A stretch of 64,000 nt of DNA from G965115915 sp965115915 (GCA_965115915.1 OZ220483.1:2029084-2093083); one strand, 5' to 3'; shown: positions 51,518 through 61,065, counted from the first letter of the stretch. Notes: generated from the sequence alone by a model not told the origin. Translations and numbers: made by a program.

Positions 51518-52784
51518 CAGCCTTTTCCAGGAGGCCCAACGCTTTCTCGTTGGCGGGGTCAATTCGCCGGTACGCTCGTTTCGTGCCGTGGGCGGTGTGC
51601 CGATCTTCATGCGGCGGGGGGAAGGCGCCTTCCTGTATGACGAGGCTGGACGCCCCTACCTGGACTATGTCGGGAGTTGGGGTTGTCTGATCCTCGGACA
51701 TGCCCATCCCGCGGTACTGGAGGCGGTGCGGCGGACGGCGGAACACGGCCTCGGCTTCGGAGCCCCTACCCGACTCGAGACCCGCCTGGCGGAAATGGTG
51801 TGCGGGTTGATGCCCTCCATCGAGCGACTGCGTATGGTCAACTCCGGTACCGAGGCGACAATGAGCGCGATCCGGCTTGCGCGCGGTTTTACCGGGCGTG
51901 AGCAGATCGTCAAATTCGAGGGCTGCTACCACGGCCACGGCGATTCCCTGTTGGTAAAGGCCGGGTCCGGCGCGCTGAGCCTGGGTATCCCGAGCTCCGC
52001 CGGTGTCCCGCCGGGGCTGAGCGACAATACGCTGTGTCTGGACTTCAATGATGCCGAGATGTGCGCAGAACTGTTCGCCCGGCAGGGAGAGCGGATTGCC
52101 GCTGTCATTGTGGAGCCGGTGGCCGGCAATATGAATTGTGTACCCGCCACACAGACCTTCCTGAGTTGTCTGCGCCAGCAATGTGACCAGTACGGCAGTG
52201 TACTGATATTCGATGAAGTGATGAGCGGTTTTCGTGTGGCGCCCGGTGGTGCGCAGGCACACTACCGGATCCGGCCGGACCTGAGCACGCTGGGCAAGAT
52301 CCTCGGGGGCGGTCTGCCTGTTGGGGCCTTTGGCGGACGCGCCGACATCATGGCGCAGCTTGCTCCCGAGGGGCCGGTATATCAGGCGGGCACCCTGTCC
52401 GGAAACCCGGTGGCAATGGCGGCCGGGCTTGCCACACTGGAACAGCTTGTGGCGGAGGGTTTCCACTCCGGACTGGAGGAACAGACCCGTCGTCTGCTGG
52501 CCGGCTGTCAGGATGCCGCCGCTGCGGTGGGTATTCCGTTGTGCACCAACCAGGCAGGCAGCATGTTCGGACTGTTTTTTACCGATGCGGAGCAGGTTGG
52601 CAGTTACCAACAGGTGATGGACTGCAACGTGAAACGCTTCGGCCGGTTTTTTCACGCCATGCTGGAGCAGGGCGTGTATCTGGCCCCTTCTGCCTTTGAG
52701 GCCGGCTTCGTCTCGGCCGCACATGGCACCGCGGAGATCGATCGCACCATCGATGCCATGCGCACGGTCTTTGCCACACTATGA
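51510..52784 (+). CDS. hemL: Glutamate-1-semialdehyde 2,1-aminomutase HemL
   Basis: HemL makes 5-aminolevulinate from glutamate semialdehyde, the entry to heme. The 424-residue PLP enzyme has Lys263 (STLGKILGGGLP), NSGTEATMSAIRLARGFTGR, the FEGCYHGHGDSLLV loop and FDEVMSGFRV. The overlap with thiE is common. The pathway in this organism is therefore the C5 route. Confidence 0.96.
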   Translation: MSDSLFQEAQRFLVGGVNSPVRSFRAVGGVPIFMRRGEGAFLYDEAGRPYLDYVGSWGCLILGHAHPAVLEAVRRTAEHGLGFGAPTRLETRLAEMVCGLMPSIERLRMVNSGTEATMSAIRLARGFTGREQIVKFEGCYHGHGDSLLVKAGSGALSLGIPSSAGVPPGLSDNTLCLDFNDAEMCAELFARQGERIAAVIVEPVAGNMNCVPATQTFLSCLRQQCDQYGSVLIFDEVMSGFRVAPGGAQAHYRIRPDLSTLGKILGGGLPVGAFGGRADIMAQLAPEGPVYQAGTLSGNPVAMAAGLATLEQLVAEGFHSGLEEQTRRLLAGCQDAAAAVGIPLCTNQAGSMFGLFFTDAEQVGSYQQVMDCNVKRFGRFFHAMLEQGVYLAPSAFEAGFVSAAHGTAEIDRTIDAMRTVFATL

Positions 52785-53043
52785 ATTGCATGGCACACCG
52801 CACTGGTAGTGTGAGGCACACAAGTCGCCGGCAACGTGGCCTGGCGCAATCGCTCTAATCACTTTCCCACGGGAGCGGCAGAAGCCGAGCCGCAGGGTGC
52901 TGGCCGCTGCGGTGTGGAGAAAACCCCTCCGCTAAAAGCCGATGCCTTGCGTTCTTCCCCGCGGGGCGGATGATGACGCGAGGCGGTCGTGAACCCGCAC
53001 AAGTCCTTGTTGCCTGACACGCTTGGCGATACCATGGGTTCCC
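52785..53043. other. Intergenic region hemL to glmU
   Basis: About 260 bp with no gene. No clear promoter or terminator was found by eye. Confidence 0.3.
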
Positions 53044-54417
53044 ATGCAGAAAACCAGTATCGTCATCCTCGGCGCGGGACAGGGCAAGCGCATGCGCTCC
53101 GATCTTCCGAAACTGTTGCATCCCCTGGCGGGACGCTGCCTGCTGGAACATGTCCATGCCACCGCCTGCTCGCTGCCCCATGAAGCCATCTATGTGGTGT
53201 ATGGTCACGGTGGCGCCCTGCTACGGGAGCGCATGTCCGATCTGGATGTGCACTGGGTGGAACAGACCCCACAGTCGGGCACCGGACATGCCCTGGCCCA
53301 GGCATTGCCACAGATCCCGGAGGAACATCGGGTGCTGGTACTGTACGGCGATGTGCCACTGCTGCGAGCGCAGACCTTGAATGCACTACTCGAACGGCAT
53401 TGTGCCGGTCAGCTTTGCCTGTTGACGGCGCATCTGGATGAACCGGACGGCTATGGGCGCATCCTGCGCGATGCCCAGGGGCGGCCACAGGGGATCATCG
53501 AACACCGGGATGCGACCCGGCAACAGCGCCAACTCCGGGAGGTCAACACCGGTGTGCTGGTTGCCGGATGCGGGCAACTGCGCGGCTGGCTGGAACGTGT
53601 GGGTCGCAACAATGCCCAGGGAGAACAATACCTGAGCGACTGCGTGGCACTGGCGATAGCCGATAACATCCCCGTGGAAACGCTACCGGCGGAGGTCGCG
53701 ATGGAGGCCCTTGGGGTCAATGATCCGTGGCAGTTGGCACAGGCGGAACGGCATTTTCAGGCTCGTCAGGCCAGGGCCTTGCTCCGGGACGGGTTGATGC
53801 TGGCGGACCCGGCACGGTTTGACCTGCGTGGAACCTTGCACTTTGACCGCGATGTCCGCATCGATGTCAACGTGGTGCTGGAAGGGCATGTGAAGCTGGG
53901 GAAACAGGTGCAGATTGGAGCAAACTGCGTGCTGCGCGATGTTTGCATCGCCGATGCGGTTTGTATCCAGCCACACTGCGTGATTGAGGGAGCCGAGATA
54001 GGTAACGGCTGTCGCATCGGGCCTTTCGCCCGCATCCGTCCACATAGCCATCTGCATAGCGATGTGCATGTCGGCAATTTCGTGGAGGTGAAAAACAGCC
54101 GTATGGACAGCCGGAGCAAGGCCAATCACCTCAGTTACATTGGCGATTGCACCGTGGGCAAAGAGACCAATATCGGTGCCGGGGTGATAACCTGCAACTA
54201 CGATGGCGAGCGTAAGCATCACACGCAGATCGGAGACCGGGTGTTCGTCGGCTCGGACGCGCAACTCATCGCGCCCGTGCGTATCGGCGACGGGGCCACA
54301 GTCGCTGCCGGTGCCACGATCACCCGGGACGTGGCGCCGAATGCGCTGGCAATCAGCCGTTCGGAGCAACGCAGTATCCCGGACTGGCGGCAGCATAAAA
54401 AGCGCCAACCTTCCTGA
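53044..54417 (+). CDS. glmU: Bifunctional UDP-GlcNAc pyrophosphorylase/glucosamine-1-phosphate acetyltransferase
   Basis: GlmU makes UDP-GlcNAc for peptidoglycan and lipopolysaccharide. From the ATG at 53044 it is 457 residues. The N-terminal half has the nucleotidyltransferase motif LGAGQGKRMRSDLPK (9-23) and GTGHALAQAL; the C-terminal half is a left-handed beta-helix of hexapeptide repeats with the acetyl-transfer region (NHLSYIGDCTVGKETNIGAG). It is the only copy here. Confidence 0.96.
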   Translation: MQKTSIVILGAGQGKRMRSDLPKLLHPLAGRCLLEHVHATACSLPHEAIYVVYGHGGALLRERMSDLDVHWVEQTPQSGTGHALAQALPQIPEEHRVLVLYGDVPLLRAQTLNALLERHCAGQLCLLTAHLDEPDGYGRILRDAQGRPQGIIEHRDATRQQRQLREVNTGVLVAGCGQLRGWLERVGRNNAQGEQYLSDCVALAIADNIPVETLPAEVAMEALGVNDPWQLAQAERHFQARQARALLRDGLMLADPARFDLRGTLHFDRDVRIDVNVVLEGHVKLGKQVQIGANCVLRDVCIADAVCIQPHCVIEGAEIGNGCRIGPFARIRPHSHLHSDVHVGNFVEVKNSRMDSRSKANHLSYIGDCTVGKETNIGAGVITCNYDGERKHHTQIGDRVFVGSDAQLIAPVRIGDGATVAAGATITRDVAPNALAISRSEQRSIPDWRQHKKRQPS

Positions 54418-54426
54418 CAACAGGCG

Positions 54427-55251
54427 ATGCGCGTAGGCTACTATCAGTTCCGTCCTGTGTTTGGCCGACCCCAGGCCAACCTGAGACGCATCCTGAAAGC
54501 GCTGGATGCGGCGGAGGCACATCTGATCGTGTTGCCGGAGCTGGCACTGTCCGGCTATTACTTCGCCGACGCCGCAGAGGCACTGCGGCTATCGGAAGAC
54601 CCGGCCGCATCGCCCCGGCTGGACGCACTGGCGGAACTTTGCCAGCGGCGCAAGCTGCATCTTGTGCTCGGCTTCGCTGAACGGGCCGGCGAACACTGTT
54701 ACAACAGTGCCGCGCTGATTGGCCCCGGCGGGATCATCGACATCTACCGCAAGCTGCATCTGTTCGGAGGGGAAAAACACACGCTGACGGCTGGCGACCG
54801 GGCGCCTCGAGTGCATGCGGTACACGATGCCCGCGTTGCGATGATAATCTGCTTTGACTGGGCATTCCCGGAACTCAGCCGGATGCTCGCCTTGCGCGGG
54901 GTACAAATACTATGCCATCCCTGTAACCTGGTTCTCGCACATTGCCAGCAGGCAATGCAGACACGCTGCCTGGAAAACCGCGTGTACGCGCTGACCGCAA
55001 ACCGTTTCGGCAGCGACCGCCGTCCGCAGGGGGAATTGCGCTTTACCGGCCGGAGTCAGATCACCGCGCCGGATGGCACGGTGTTGCGGCGCGCCCCGGC
55101 GCAACGCCGGGAGCTATACTTGACGGACATTACCCCGGCCTGGGCCGATGACAAACACATCACCGCCACCAACGACCTGCTGGCAGATCGCAGGCCCGAA
55201 TTCTATCACCTGAAGGAGACCAAAGACCATGTCATTTCGTCCAACCGCTGA
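54427..55251 (+). CDS. Carbon-nitrogen hydrolase (nitrilase superfamily)
   Basis: The 274-residue protein has the catalytic triad Glu38 (VLPELALSGYY), Lys109 (IYRKLHLFG) and Cys142 (ICFDWAFPE) of the nitrilase superfamily, whose members hydrolyse amides or nitriles. I do not recognise the substrate; it resembles small amidohydrolases. It follows glmU by 9 nt and overlaps the RraA-like gene by 23 bp, so these are probably co-transcribed. Confidence 0.88.
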   Translation: MRVGYYQFRPVFGRPQANLRRILKALDAAEAHLIVLPELALSGYYFADAAEALRLSEDPAASPRLDALAELCQRRKLHLVLGFAERAGEHCYNSAALIGPGGIIDIYRKLHLFGGEKHTLTAGDRAPRVHAVHDARVAMIICFDWAFPELSRMLALRGVQILCHPCNLVLAHCQQAMQTRCLENRVYALTANRFGSDRRPQGELRFTGRSQITAPDGTVLRRAPAQRRELYLTDITPAWADDKHITATNDLLADRRPEFYHLKETKDHVISSNR

Positions 55252-55708
55252 CCTGTGCGACCAGCATATGGAACAGATTCAGATCGCCGAGCCACTATTT
55301 TCAGACTATGGGGGGAAACAACAGTTCTGCGGACCGATCAGCACGATACGTACCTTTGAGGACAATGGCCTGGTACGCCAAATACTGAAACAACCGGGGG
55401 AACAGCGTGTCCTGGTGGTAGATGGCGGCGAGTCCATGCGCCGCGCCCTGCTTGGGGACCGGCTGGCACAGCTTGCGATAGACAATGGTTGGTGCGGTGT
55501 GTTGATTTCCGGCTGTGTACGCGATTCCACTACCCTTGCCACAATGGATATCGGCATCAAGGCTCTTGGCACCCATCCCTGCAAAGGCCAAAGGAACAAT
55601 GCCGGAGAACAGGATGTGGCGGTATATTTTGCCGGTGTCCGATTCACGCCGGGACACTGGCTGTATGCCGATGCTGATGGGGTGGTAGTGTGCGCCTCTG
55701 CACTCTGA
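55229..55708 (+). CDS. rraA: RraA family protein (RNase E activity regulator-like)
   Basis: The 159-residue protein has the RraA fold: TADLCDQHMEQIQIAEPLF, GGKQQFCGPISTIRTFEDNG, VDGGESMRRALLGDRLAQLA and GVLISGCVRDSTTL with ALGTHPCKG. True RraA masks RNase E; some relatives are 4-hydroxy-4-methyl-2-oxoglutarate aldolases. This short form lies close to true RraA (E. coli about 160 residues). The start ATG has AGGAG 10 nt upstream. Confidence 0.88.
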   Translation: MSFRPTADLCDQHMEQIQIAEPLFSDYGGKQQFCGPISTIRTFEDNGLVRQILKQPGEQRVLVVDGGESMRRALLGDRLAQLAIDNGWCGVLISGCVRDSTTLATMDIGIKALGTHPCKGQRNNAGEQDVAVYFAGVRFTPGHWLYADADGVVVCASAL

Positions 55709-55747
55709 GCGGGCCAGGCACCGCCCGGCACTGGCAACACGACCGGG

Positions 55748-56656
55748 CTAGACCCAGAACAACCGCCACTGATGATCGATCAACAGGCAGGCGAACAGCA
55801 GCAACAGATAAATGATCGAGTATTGGAAGGTGCGCATCGCAAGCCGGTTGCTCCGGTCGAACTGCATACACACCGCATAGTATAGAAATACGCTATTGAG
55901 CAACAGCGCACCAGCCAGATAAATCAGTCCCGACATGTAGACCAGGTAAGGCAACAGGCAGACGAGGAACAGCACCACCGTATACAGTAGTATCTGCACA
56001 CGGGTGAACTGGTTGCCATGCGTGACCGGCAACATGGGCACCCCGGCATTCGCGTAGTCATCCTTCCGGCAGATTGCCAGCGTCCAGAAATGCGGTGGGG
56101 TCCAGGCGAATATGATCAGAAACAGCAGCAGCGCATGGGCATCCAGCACGCCAGTCATCGCAGTCCAGCCCAGCACTGGCGGTGCCGCACCGGCCGCACC
56201 GCCGATCACGATATTCTGCGGCGTGGCCCGCTTCAGGAACATCGAATAGATGAAGCCATAGCCAACCAGTGACAGTATCGTCAATACCGCGGTAAGCAGA
56301 TTGACCTGCCAACACAGGATCAGCACTGACAACAATGACAGCAACAGTGCGAACAGGATCGTGCTGGAGACATCCACCCTCCCCTGGGGAAGTGGTCTAT
56401 GCTGTGTCCGGGCCATCATGGCATCGATGCGGGCGTCCACCAGATGGTTGATCGTCGCCGCCGAGGCGGCGGCCAGACCGATCCCCAGACTGGCATAAAA
56501 AAACGTGTTCCACGCCACCTCGGAGACAGGCACAGACAGTAACATACCCACCATCGCAGTGAAGACAATGAGCATGACAATCCGAGGCTTGCACAGCGCG
56601 AGATAGTCGCGCCAGCCGTCAGAACGCCAGGCTCGTATGCGGGCTGTTACAAACAC
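55748..56656 (-). CDS. cyoE: Heme O synthase (protoheme IX farnesyltransferase)
   Basis: CyoE adds a farnesyl chain to protoheme, the first step to heme A. The 302-residue UbiA-family membrane protein has nine or so helices, and the Asp-rich prenyl-diphosphate motifs NHLVDARIDAMMARTQHRPLP (in pieces: NHLVDARID and MARTQHRPLP) and the later YANAGVPMLPV region. The start is a GTG at 56656, 4 nt after ctaA's stop. Also named ctaB. Confidence 0.95.
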   Translation of the reverse strand: MFVTARIRAWRSDGWRDYLALCKPRIVMLIVFTAMVGMLLSVPVSEVAWNTFFYASLGIGLAAASAATINHLVDARIDAMMARTQHRPLPQGRVDVSSTILFALLLSLLSVLILCWQVNLLTAVLTILSLVGYGFIYSMFLKRATPQNIVIGGAAGAAPPVLGWTAMTGVLDAHALLLFLIIFAWTPPHFWTLAICRKDDYANAGVPMLPVTHGNQFTRVQILLYTVVLFLVCLLPYLVYMSGLIYLAGALLLNSVFLYYAVCMQFDRSNRLAMRTFQYSIIYLLLLFACLLIDHQWRLFWV

Positions 56657-56660
56657 GGTT

Positions 56661-57674
56661 TCATCTCCTGGTCAGTGCGCCGGAAAAATGCAGTATGGTG
56701 ATAACCACCAGCAATAATAACGCAGCTACCGCGTTGTGTCCTGTGGCAATCAACAGTGGCAGCCGCAGCAGCACATTGGCAACCCCGAAACCGGCCTGTA
56801 GCAACAGCAGGCCCAGCAGCAATGCCCCGACACAGCGTAGCGGGAGCTGCCGCCGGCGCAGGCACAGCATGCCGAGCACAGCGAGCACTGTCAGCGCGAT
56901 GATGGCACCCGCACGATGCGTCATGTGGATCGCGGTACGCGCATCCACCGACAGCCGGCCACCTTCATAGTCCGCATCCAATCCTTCCTGCCACGGCTGG
57001 AATCCGGCGCGAAAATCCATTTCTGGCAACCACTGGCCCCGGCAGGCAGGGAAATCCGGGCAGACCAGGGCCGCATAGTTGGCACTGACCCAGCCTCCCA
57101 GGCCGATCTGCACACACAGTACCAGCAAGCCGATACAACCCCAGTTCCGCAGCCGCGCATCCGGCACCATCCCCCCGGCCCGAATCCAGTCGCACTGCCG
57201 CAAAAACAGCCAATACAGTAAAGACAGAATAGACACCCCTCCTATCAGATGCAGCAGCACGATCAACGGCTGGAGCCGCCAGAGTACGGTCCACATGCCA
57301 AGCATGGCCTGCAGCACAACCAGCAACAGGATGCCGGTCACGAGCCCGCGCAGATGGCGGGCAGCATGTCCTTCACGCCAGATCAGCACGGTCAGCAACA
57401 ACAGCAACAGCCCCAGCAGGCCCGCAGCGTATCGGTGCAGCATCTCCTTTTTCGCCTTGTCCTGGTCATAGGGCCGTGCGCTATCGGAATAGCGTTGCTG
57501 TTCCGCCCGCTGTCGCGTCTGTTCGGTGACGACCATGCTGCCATAGCAACCCGGCCAGTCCGGGCAGCCCAGTCCCGCATCGGACAGGCGCACCCACGCC
57601 CCCATTACCACCACCACCAGGGCCAGCAGCGGAAGTAACGCACTCAGGGCCAGGCGGGCATGTCGCATGTTCAT
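56661..57674 (-). CDS. ctaA: Heme A synthase CtaA
   Basis: CtaA oxidises heme O to heme A for the cytochrome oxidase. The ATG at 57674 has GGAAGGA upstream and gives 337 residues. It has about eight membrane helices; conserved His residues occur in MLHRYAAGLLG and VLLHLIGGVS and IHMTHRAGAI, which bind hemes, and the GLGCPDWPGC loop carries the conserved Cys pair. Its frame start at 57770 would overlap the upstream gene. Confidence 0.94.
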   Translation of the reverse strand: MNMRHARLALSALLPLLALVVVVMGAWVRLSDAGLGCPDWPGCYGSMVVTEQTRQRAEQQRYSDSARPYDQDKAKKEMLHRYAAGLLGLLLLLLTVLIWREGHAARHLRGLVTGILLLVVLQAMLGMWTVLWRLQPLIVLLHLIGGVSILSLLYWLFLRQCDWIRAGGMVPDARLRNWGCIGLLVLCVQIGLGGWVSANYAALVCPDFPACRGQWLPEMDFRAGFQPWQEGLDADYEGGRLSVDARTAIHMTHRAGAIIALTVLAVLGMLCLRRRQLPLRCVGALLLGLLLLQAGFGVANVLLRLPLLIATGHNAVAALLLLVVITILHFSGALTRR

Positions 57675-57709
57675 CCGTATTCCTTCCACGCAGCCCCGAA
57701 CATGCAAGA

Positions 57710-58351
57710 CTATCCAAGCCTCGATGCCTTCAGCAGCCTGCGCACATCCTGGATCACGCCTCGTACCCATTGCGCGGGCTCGTCGTCTGTCAGTTTCGGG
57801 TAATACATCATGATGTTCCCCAATGGGTCGATCAGGTATACCCGTCCCGGTTGCAGGATGTTCCCGCCTTCGCGCAGCCGACGGAGCACCGGTGCGGCAG
57901 CGCTAAAGCGCCACTGTCCCGAATGGCCCGCAAGCCTTCCGCTTGCTGCTGTAGCTGACGCCTGCTGCTGCACAATGCGCTGCACCCGAAGAGAATCCTT
58001 GCCCAGCAATCGCTCGATTTGCCACAACATCTGCGCCTGCTCCCGGCAGGATTTTGCACACTGCGGCGGCACTATGTGCAGCAGACTCCAACGGCCATAA
58101 AGCCGGCGCTCCGGTGCGCTGTACACCGCTTCACCGAACGCGATCAGGGGCTGATCCTGAAGCTGGCGCATCGGGACCACCAACGTGCCATAGTTGGATT
58201 TCTCTCCGCTGTGCACATATTCCGACCAGTGCAGGAACCACCAGGCCAATGCCGGAGGAACCAGAAAACACAGCAGGACAAGCACCAGACTGAGGCGGGC
58301 CCCGCCCGATATGCGCCGACCGCGCCACACCGGCAGTTGCGTCTGCGTCAC
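57710..58351 (-). CDS. Membrane-anchored SCO-like oxidase-assembly protein
   Basis: The GTG start gives 213 residues with one N-terminal membrane helix (LSLVLVLLCFLVPPALAWWFL). The soluble part has a CxxxC (Cys98/Cys102 in PPQCAKSCREQ) and a YLIDPLGNIMMYY strand, consistent with a SCO/thioredoxin fold but without the classical SCO CPDVC form. Its place between SURF1 and ctaA is where many gammaproteobacteria keep such an unnamed gene. A role in copper delivery to the oxidase is inferred. Confidence 0.7.
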   Translation of the reverse strand: MTQTQLPVWRGRRISGGARLSLVLVLLCFLVPPALAWWFLHWSEYVHSGEKSNYGTLVVPMRQLQDQPLIAFGEAVYSAPERRLYGRWSLLHIVPPQCAKSCREQAQMLWQIERLLGKDSLRVQRIVQQQASATAASGRLAGHSGQWRFSAAAPVLRRLREGGNILQPGRVYLIDPLGNIMMYYPKLTDDEPAQWVRGVIQDVRRLLKASRLG

Positions 58352-58363
58352 AGGACGAACACC

Positions 58364-59110
58364 TCAGTCATGTCGCACCGGACGGAAGCTCAGCATCAGA
58401 CAGATCACCAGGCTTGTCAGCATCAGCACAAACCACTGGAAGGCATACGCGAGGTGACGTTCCACTCCAACCGCCAGCACAGGCGATTCACGTATATAGC
58501 CCGCCACAGACTCGGGTCCCAGTCGCAATACTACCGGCAATAGCGGCATCTCCAACAGTGTTTCCAGTTCTCCCGGCAAGATGCTGTGCACTCGATAGAG
58601 CCGCGGTGTCAGTCGCTCAGGCGAATGTTGTTTCAGGCGAATGCCGGAAAACGGTGATGGCTTGAGTGTGCCATGCAGCAACAGCGGTCCCGTCACCCTC
58701 TGCAGATACGGTGGCTGGCTGCGGTCCTGGCCTGCGGGCACCCAACCACGGTTCACCAACAGACCGACCCCGGTGGCTGCCACCCGGAACGGGCTGAAAA
58801 CCAGATACCCGGGCCTGCCCTGGCGCATCTGATTATCCAGCAGGATATGCCGGTCCTGAAACTCTCCGCGTAACCGTACCCGCCGCCAAAGCAACGCCGG
58901 TTCAGCCAGCGTGTGCGCATCAAGCACATCCGACCCCAGTTCCGGCAGGGCTTGCTTGTGTTCCCGGTCAGCCGCCAGGGCGCGTTTTTGCCCGGCCCGA
59001 TCCAGTTGCCACTGACCCAGGTGGAAAAACACCATGGCCACACCGAGCAGTAACAGGCACGGTAATGGCCTGGGTCTGAATATGCGCCGTGTGTTCGACA
59101 GTATGCTCAC
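58364..59110 (-). CDS. SURF1-family cytochrome oxidase assembly protein
   Basis: The GTG start gives 248 residues. Two membrane helices flank the soluble domain (FRPRPLPCLLLLGVAMVFFHLGQWQLDRA and AFQWFVLMLTSLVICLML, as partial runs). Family signatures are LGQWQLDRA and VNRGWVPAG, with HLAYAFQWF at the C-terminus. SURF1 helps insert heme A into subunit I. Confidence 0.93.
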   Translation of the reverse strand: MSILSNTRRIFRPRPLPCLLLLGVAMVFFHLGQWQLDRAGQKRALAADREHKQALPELGSDVLDAHTLAEPALLWRRVRLRGEFQDRHILLDNQMRQGRPGYLVFSPFRVAATGVGLLVNRGWVPAGQDRSQPPYLQRVTGPLLLHGTLKPSPFSGIRLKQHSPERLTPRLYRVHSILPGELETLLEMPLLPVVLRLGPESVAGYIRESPVLAVGVERHLAYAFQWFVLMLTSLVICLMLSFRPVRHD

Positions 59111-59225
59111 AGACGATCCCGCTTCGAGTTACACTGGCAGATAACTCTACCGACTCTGCTGGTCCTGTGGCTATGACTAAGCTGTATCCTGACCGGAACA
59201 GAAACAAAAACGCTGCATACGGAAC

Positions 59226-59495
59226 ATGACCCTTCCGCTATTGTTCAAGCTTCTCATCATCGTCTTGCTCGGGCTGATCATCCTTTCGCTTGGCTCCGGC
59301 ATGTTCTTTTTGGTGAAGGACGCAGGCAAGACCAATCGCACCCGCAATGCGCTGACGATACGGATCGTGCTGTCTCTGCTGCTGTTCGCGTTACTGGTCA
59401 TCGGCTATTGGGCCGACTGGATCCGGCCACACGGGGTGTTGCCAGACGTGCCCGGGCAACACGAGCCGACTGCTGGTCGCGTTCAGAACCAGTAG
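59226..59495 (+). CDS. DUF2909 twin-transmembrane protein
   Basis: The 89-residue protein has two membrane helices (LLFKLLIIVLLGLIILSLGSG and IVLSLLLFALLVIGYWADW, given as short runs) joined by a charged loop with KDAGKTNRTRNALTIRI. This is the DUF2909 pattern, commonly encoded inside cox operons and of unknown function. It lies on the opposite strand to the other cox genes and its end overlaps coxC by 13 bp. Confidence 0.85.
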   Translation: MTLPLLFKLLIIVLLGLIILSLGSGMFFLVKDAGKTNRTRNALTIRIVLSLLLFALLVIGYWADWIRPHGVLPDVPGQHEPTAGRVQNQ

Positions 59496-60361
59496 ACAAA
59501 GATAAACAGGCCGAGCCAGACCACATCGACGAAGTGCCAGTACCACGCCACTGCCTCAAAGGCAAAGTGATTTTCGGGAGTGAAATGGCCCTTGATACTG
59601 CGCACCAGGATCACGGTCAGCATGATCGCGCCCATTGTCACATGCAGACCATGGAACCCGGTCAACATAAAAAACGTGGATCCGTAGACACCGGAATTGA
59701 GCTTCAAATCCAGATCCTGATACGCATGGATGTATTCCGATGCCTGTAGCATAACGAACAGAAAGCCCAACACCACGGTGGCTGCCAACCACAGGCACAG
59801 CGGCGTCCGCTGACCCTTCTTGAGCGCCCAGTGGGCAAAGGTTACCGTGGCGCCACTGGACAGCAGGATGATGGTGTTCAGCGCGGGCAGACCCCAGGCC
59901 GGGATGACTTCCTTGATCTTCAGATAGGTACTACCGCCATCCGGGGCCAACAGCAGGGGCCAGACCGCCTCAAAGTCCGGCCACAGGAATGCGTGGGTAG
60001 TGTATTTGCTACCTTCGCCTCCCAGCCATGGGACCGCATACTGACGCACATAAAACAAGGCGCCGAAAAACGCCGCGAAGAACATTACCTCCGAGAAGAT
60101 GAACCAGCCCATGCCCCAGCGGAAACTGATATCCACCTGGCGGTTATAGCTCCCCGCCAGACTCTCCTGGATTACGTCCGAAAACCAACCCACAAACAGA
60201 TAGATCATGGCAAATGCCCCCATCCCCAGCAGAAAGGTTCCCATGCCGGAACCATTGAGCATGACGGCGCCGCCGACAAAACACAGGCTCAGTGCCAGAG
60301 AGCCGACCAGCGGCCAGCGACTGGGGTCTGGAATGAAGTAATGGCTGTGTGTTTCGGACAT
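59483..60361 (-). CDS. coxC: Cytochrome c oxidase subunit III
   Basis: Subunit III, a seven-helix membrane protein, stabilises the aa3-type oxidase. The ATG at 60361 gives 292 residues starting MSETHSHYFIPDPSRWP; a GTG one codon earlier is possible. Family features are WGMGWFIFSEVMFFAAFFGALFYVR, GFHGLHVTMGAIMLTVI and the end YWHFVDVVWLGLFIFVYW, cited here in part. It follows the COX11 gene in the minus-strand operon. Confidence 0.96.
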   Translation of the reverse strand: MSETHSHYFIPDPSRWPLVGSLALSLCFVGGAVMLNGSGMGTFLLGMGAFAMIYLFVGWFSDVIQESLAGSYNRQVDISFRWGMGWFIFSEVMFFAAFFGALFYVRQYAVPWLGGEGSKYTTHAFLWPDFEAVWPLLLAPDGGSTYLKIKEVIPAWGLPALNTIILLSSGATVTFAHWALKKGQRTPLCLWLAATVVLGFLFVMLQASEYIHAYQDLDLKLNSGVYGSTFFMLTGFHGLHVTMGAIMLTVILVRSIKGHFTPENHFAFEAVAWYWHFVDVVWLGLFIFVYWF

Positions 60362-60439
60362 CACTTTCCCCTCATATTGGTTATGTATGCTTTCCCACCG
60401 TCACGGTCTGGCAACACGGCCGCACGCGGCCGTTCGGTC

Positions 60440-61063
60440 TCAGATCGCCTCCGTCTCCTCCGCCGGGGACAACTCCGGCAACACAAAAAACGTATAGGAC
60501 AATGTCAGTGTGGATATTTTCTCCGGCAGCTTGCGGTCAACGACAAAGCGTACCCGCATCTCGCGCCGCTCACCCGGAGCCAGTTCCTGTCGGGAAAAAC
60601 AGAAGCATTCCGTTTTGTTGAAGTACAGCGAGGCCTGCCGTGGCGCAACGCTGGGAACCGCCTGGCCGGCAACCGTACGGGAGGCACGGTTCTCCGCGAT
60701 GAATACCGCCTCCTGTATCTCTCCAGGATGAACCCGTATGCGCCGTGTGTCGGCATGGAAGGCCCACGGCATCCCCTGCTGCAGGTTGGTGTCAAACTCG
60801 ACAGTCACCCAGCGGCTTGCGTCCGTCCCTGCCTGCCGGGCTTCCGTTTCGCTGACCGTGCCAGTCTTGCCATTGATCCCGGTTACCTCACAGAACACCT
60901 GATACAGCGGGACCAGTGCATAGCCAAAACCGAATACCACCACAGAGGCGAGCAGCAGCACAAGCCCGGTGCGATTCGCCCGCCGCCGGCTATCGGCATC
61001 TACCGCGTGAACCGGCGGCATCTGCCGGTCAACCTCGTGCATAAGTTTTTCCATCTCCGTCAT
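60440..61063 (-). CDS. ctaG: Cytochrome c oxidase assembly factor COX11 (CtaG)
   Basis: COX11/CtaG inserts copper B into subunit I. The 207-residue protein has one membrane helix (GLVLLLASVVVFGFGYALVP) and a periplasmic immunoglobulin-like domain. The copper-binding CFCF motif is present in FNKTECFCFSRQEL, and PLYQVFCEVTGINGKT is conserved at the membrane boundary. It starts 2 nt after the small assembly-protein gene. Confidence 0.94.
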   Translation of the reverse strand: MTEMEKLMHEVDRQMPPVHAVDADSRRRANRTGLVLLLASVVVFGFGYALVPLYQVFCEVTGINGKTGTVSETEARQAGTDASRWVTVEFDTNLQQGMPWAFHADTRRIRVHPGEIQEAVFIAENRASRTVAGQAVPSVAPRQASLYFNKTECFCFSRQELAPGERREMRVRFVVDRKLPEKISTLTLSYTFFVLPELSPAEETEAI

Positions 61064-61065
61064 AG

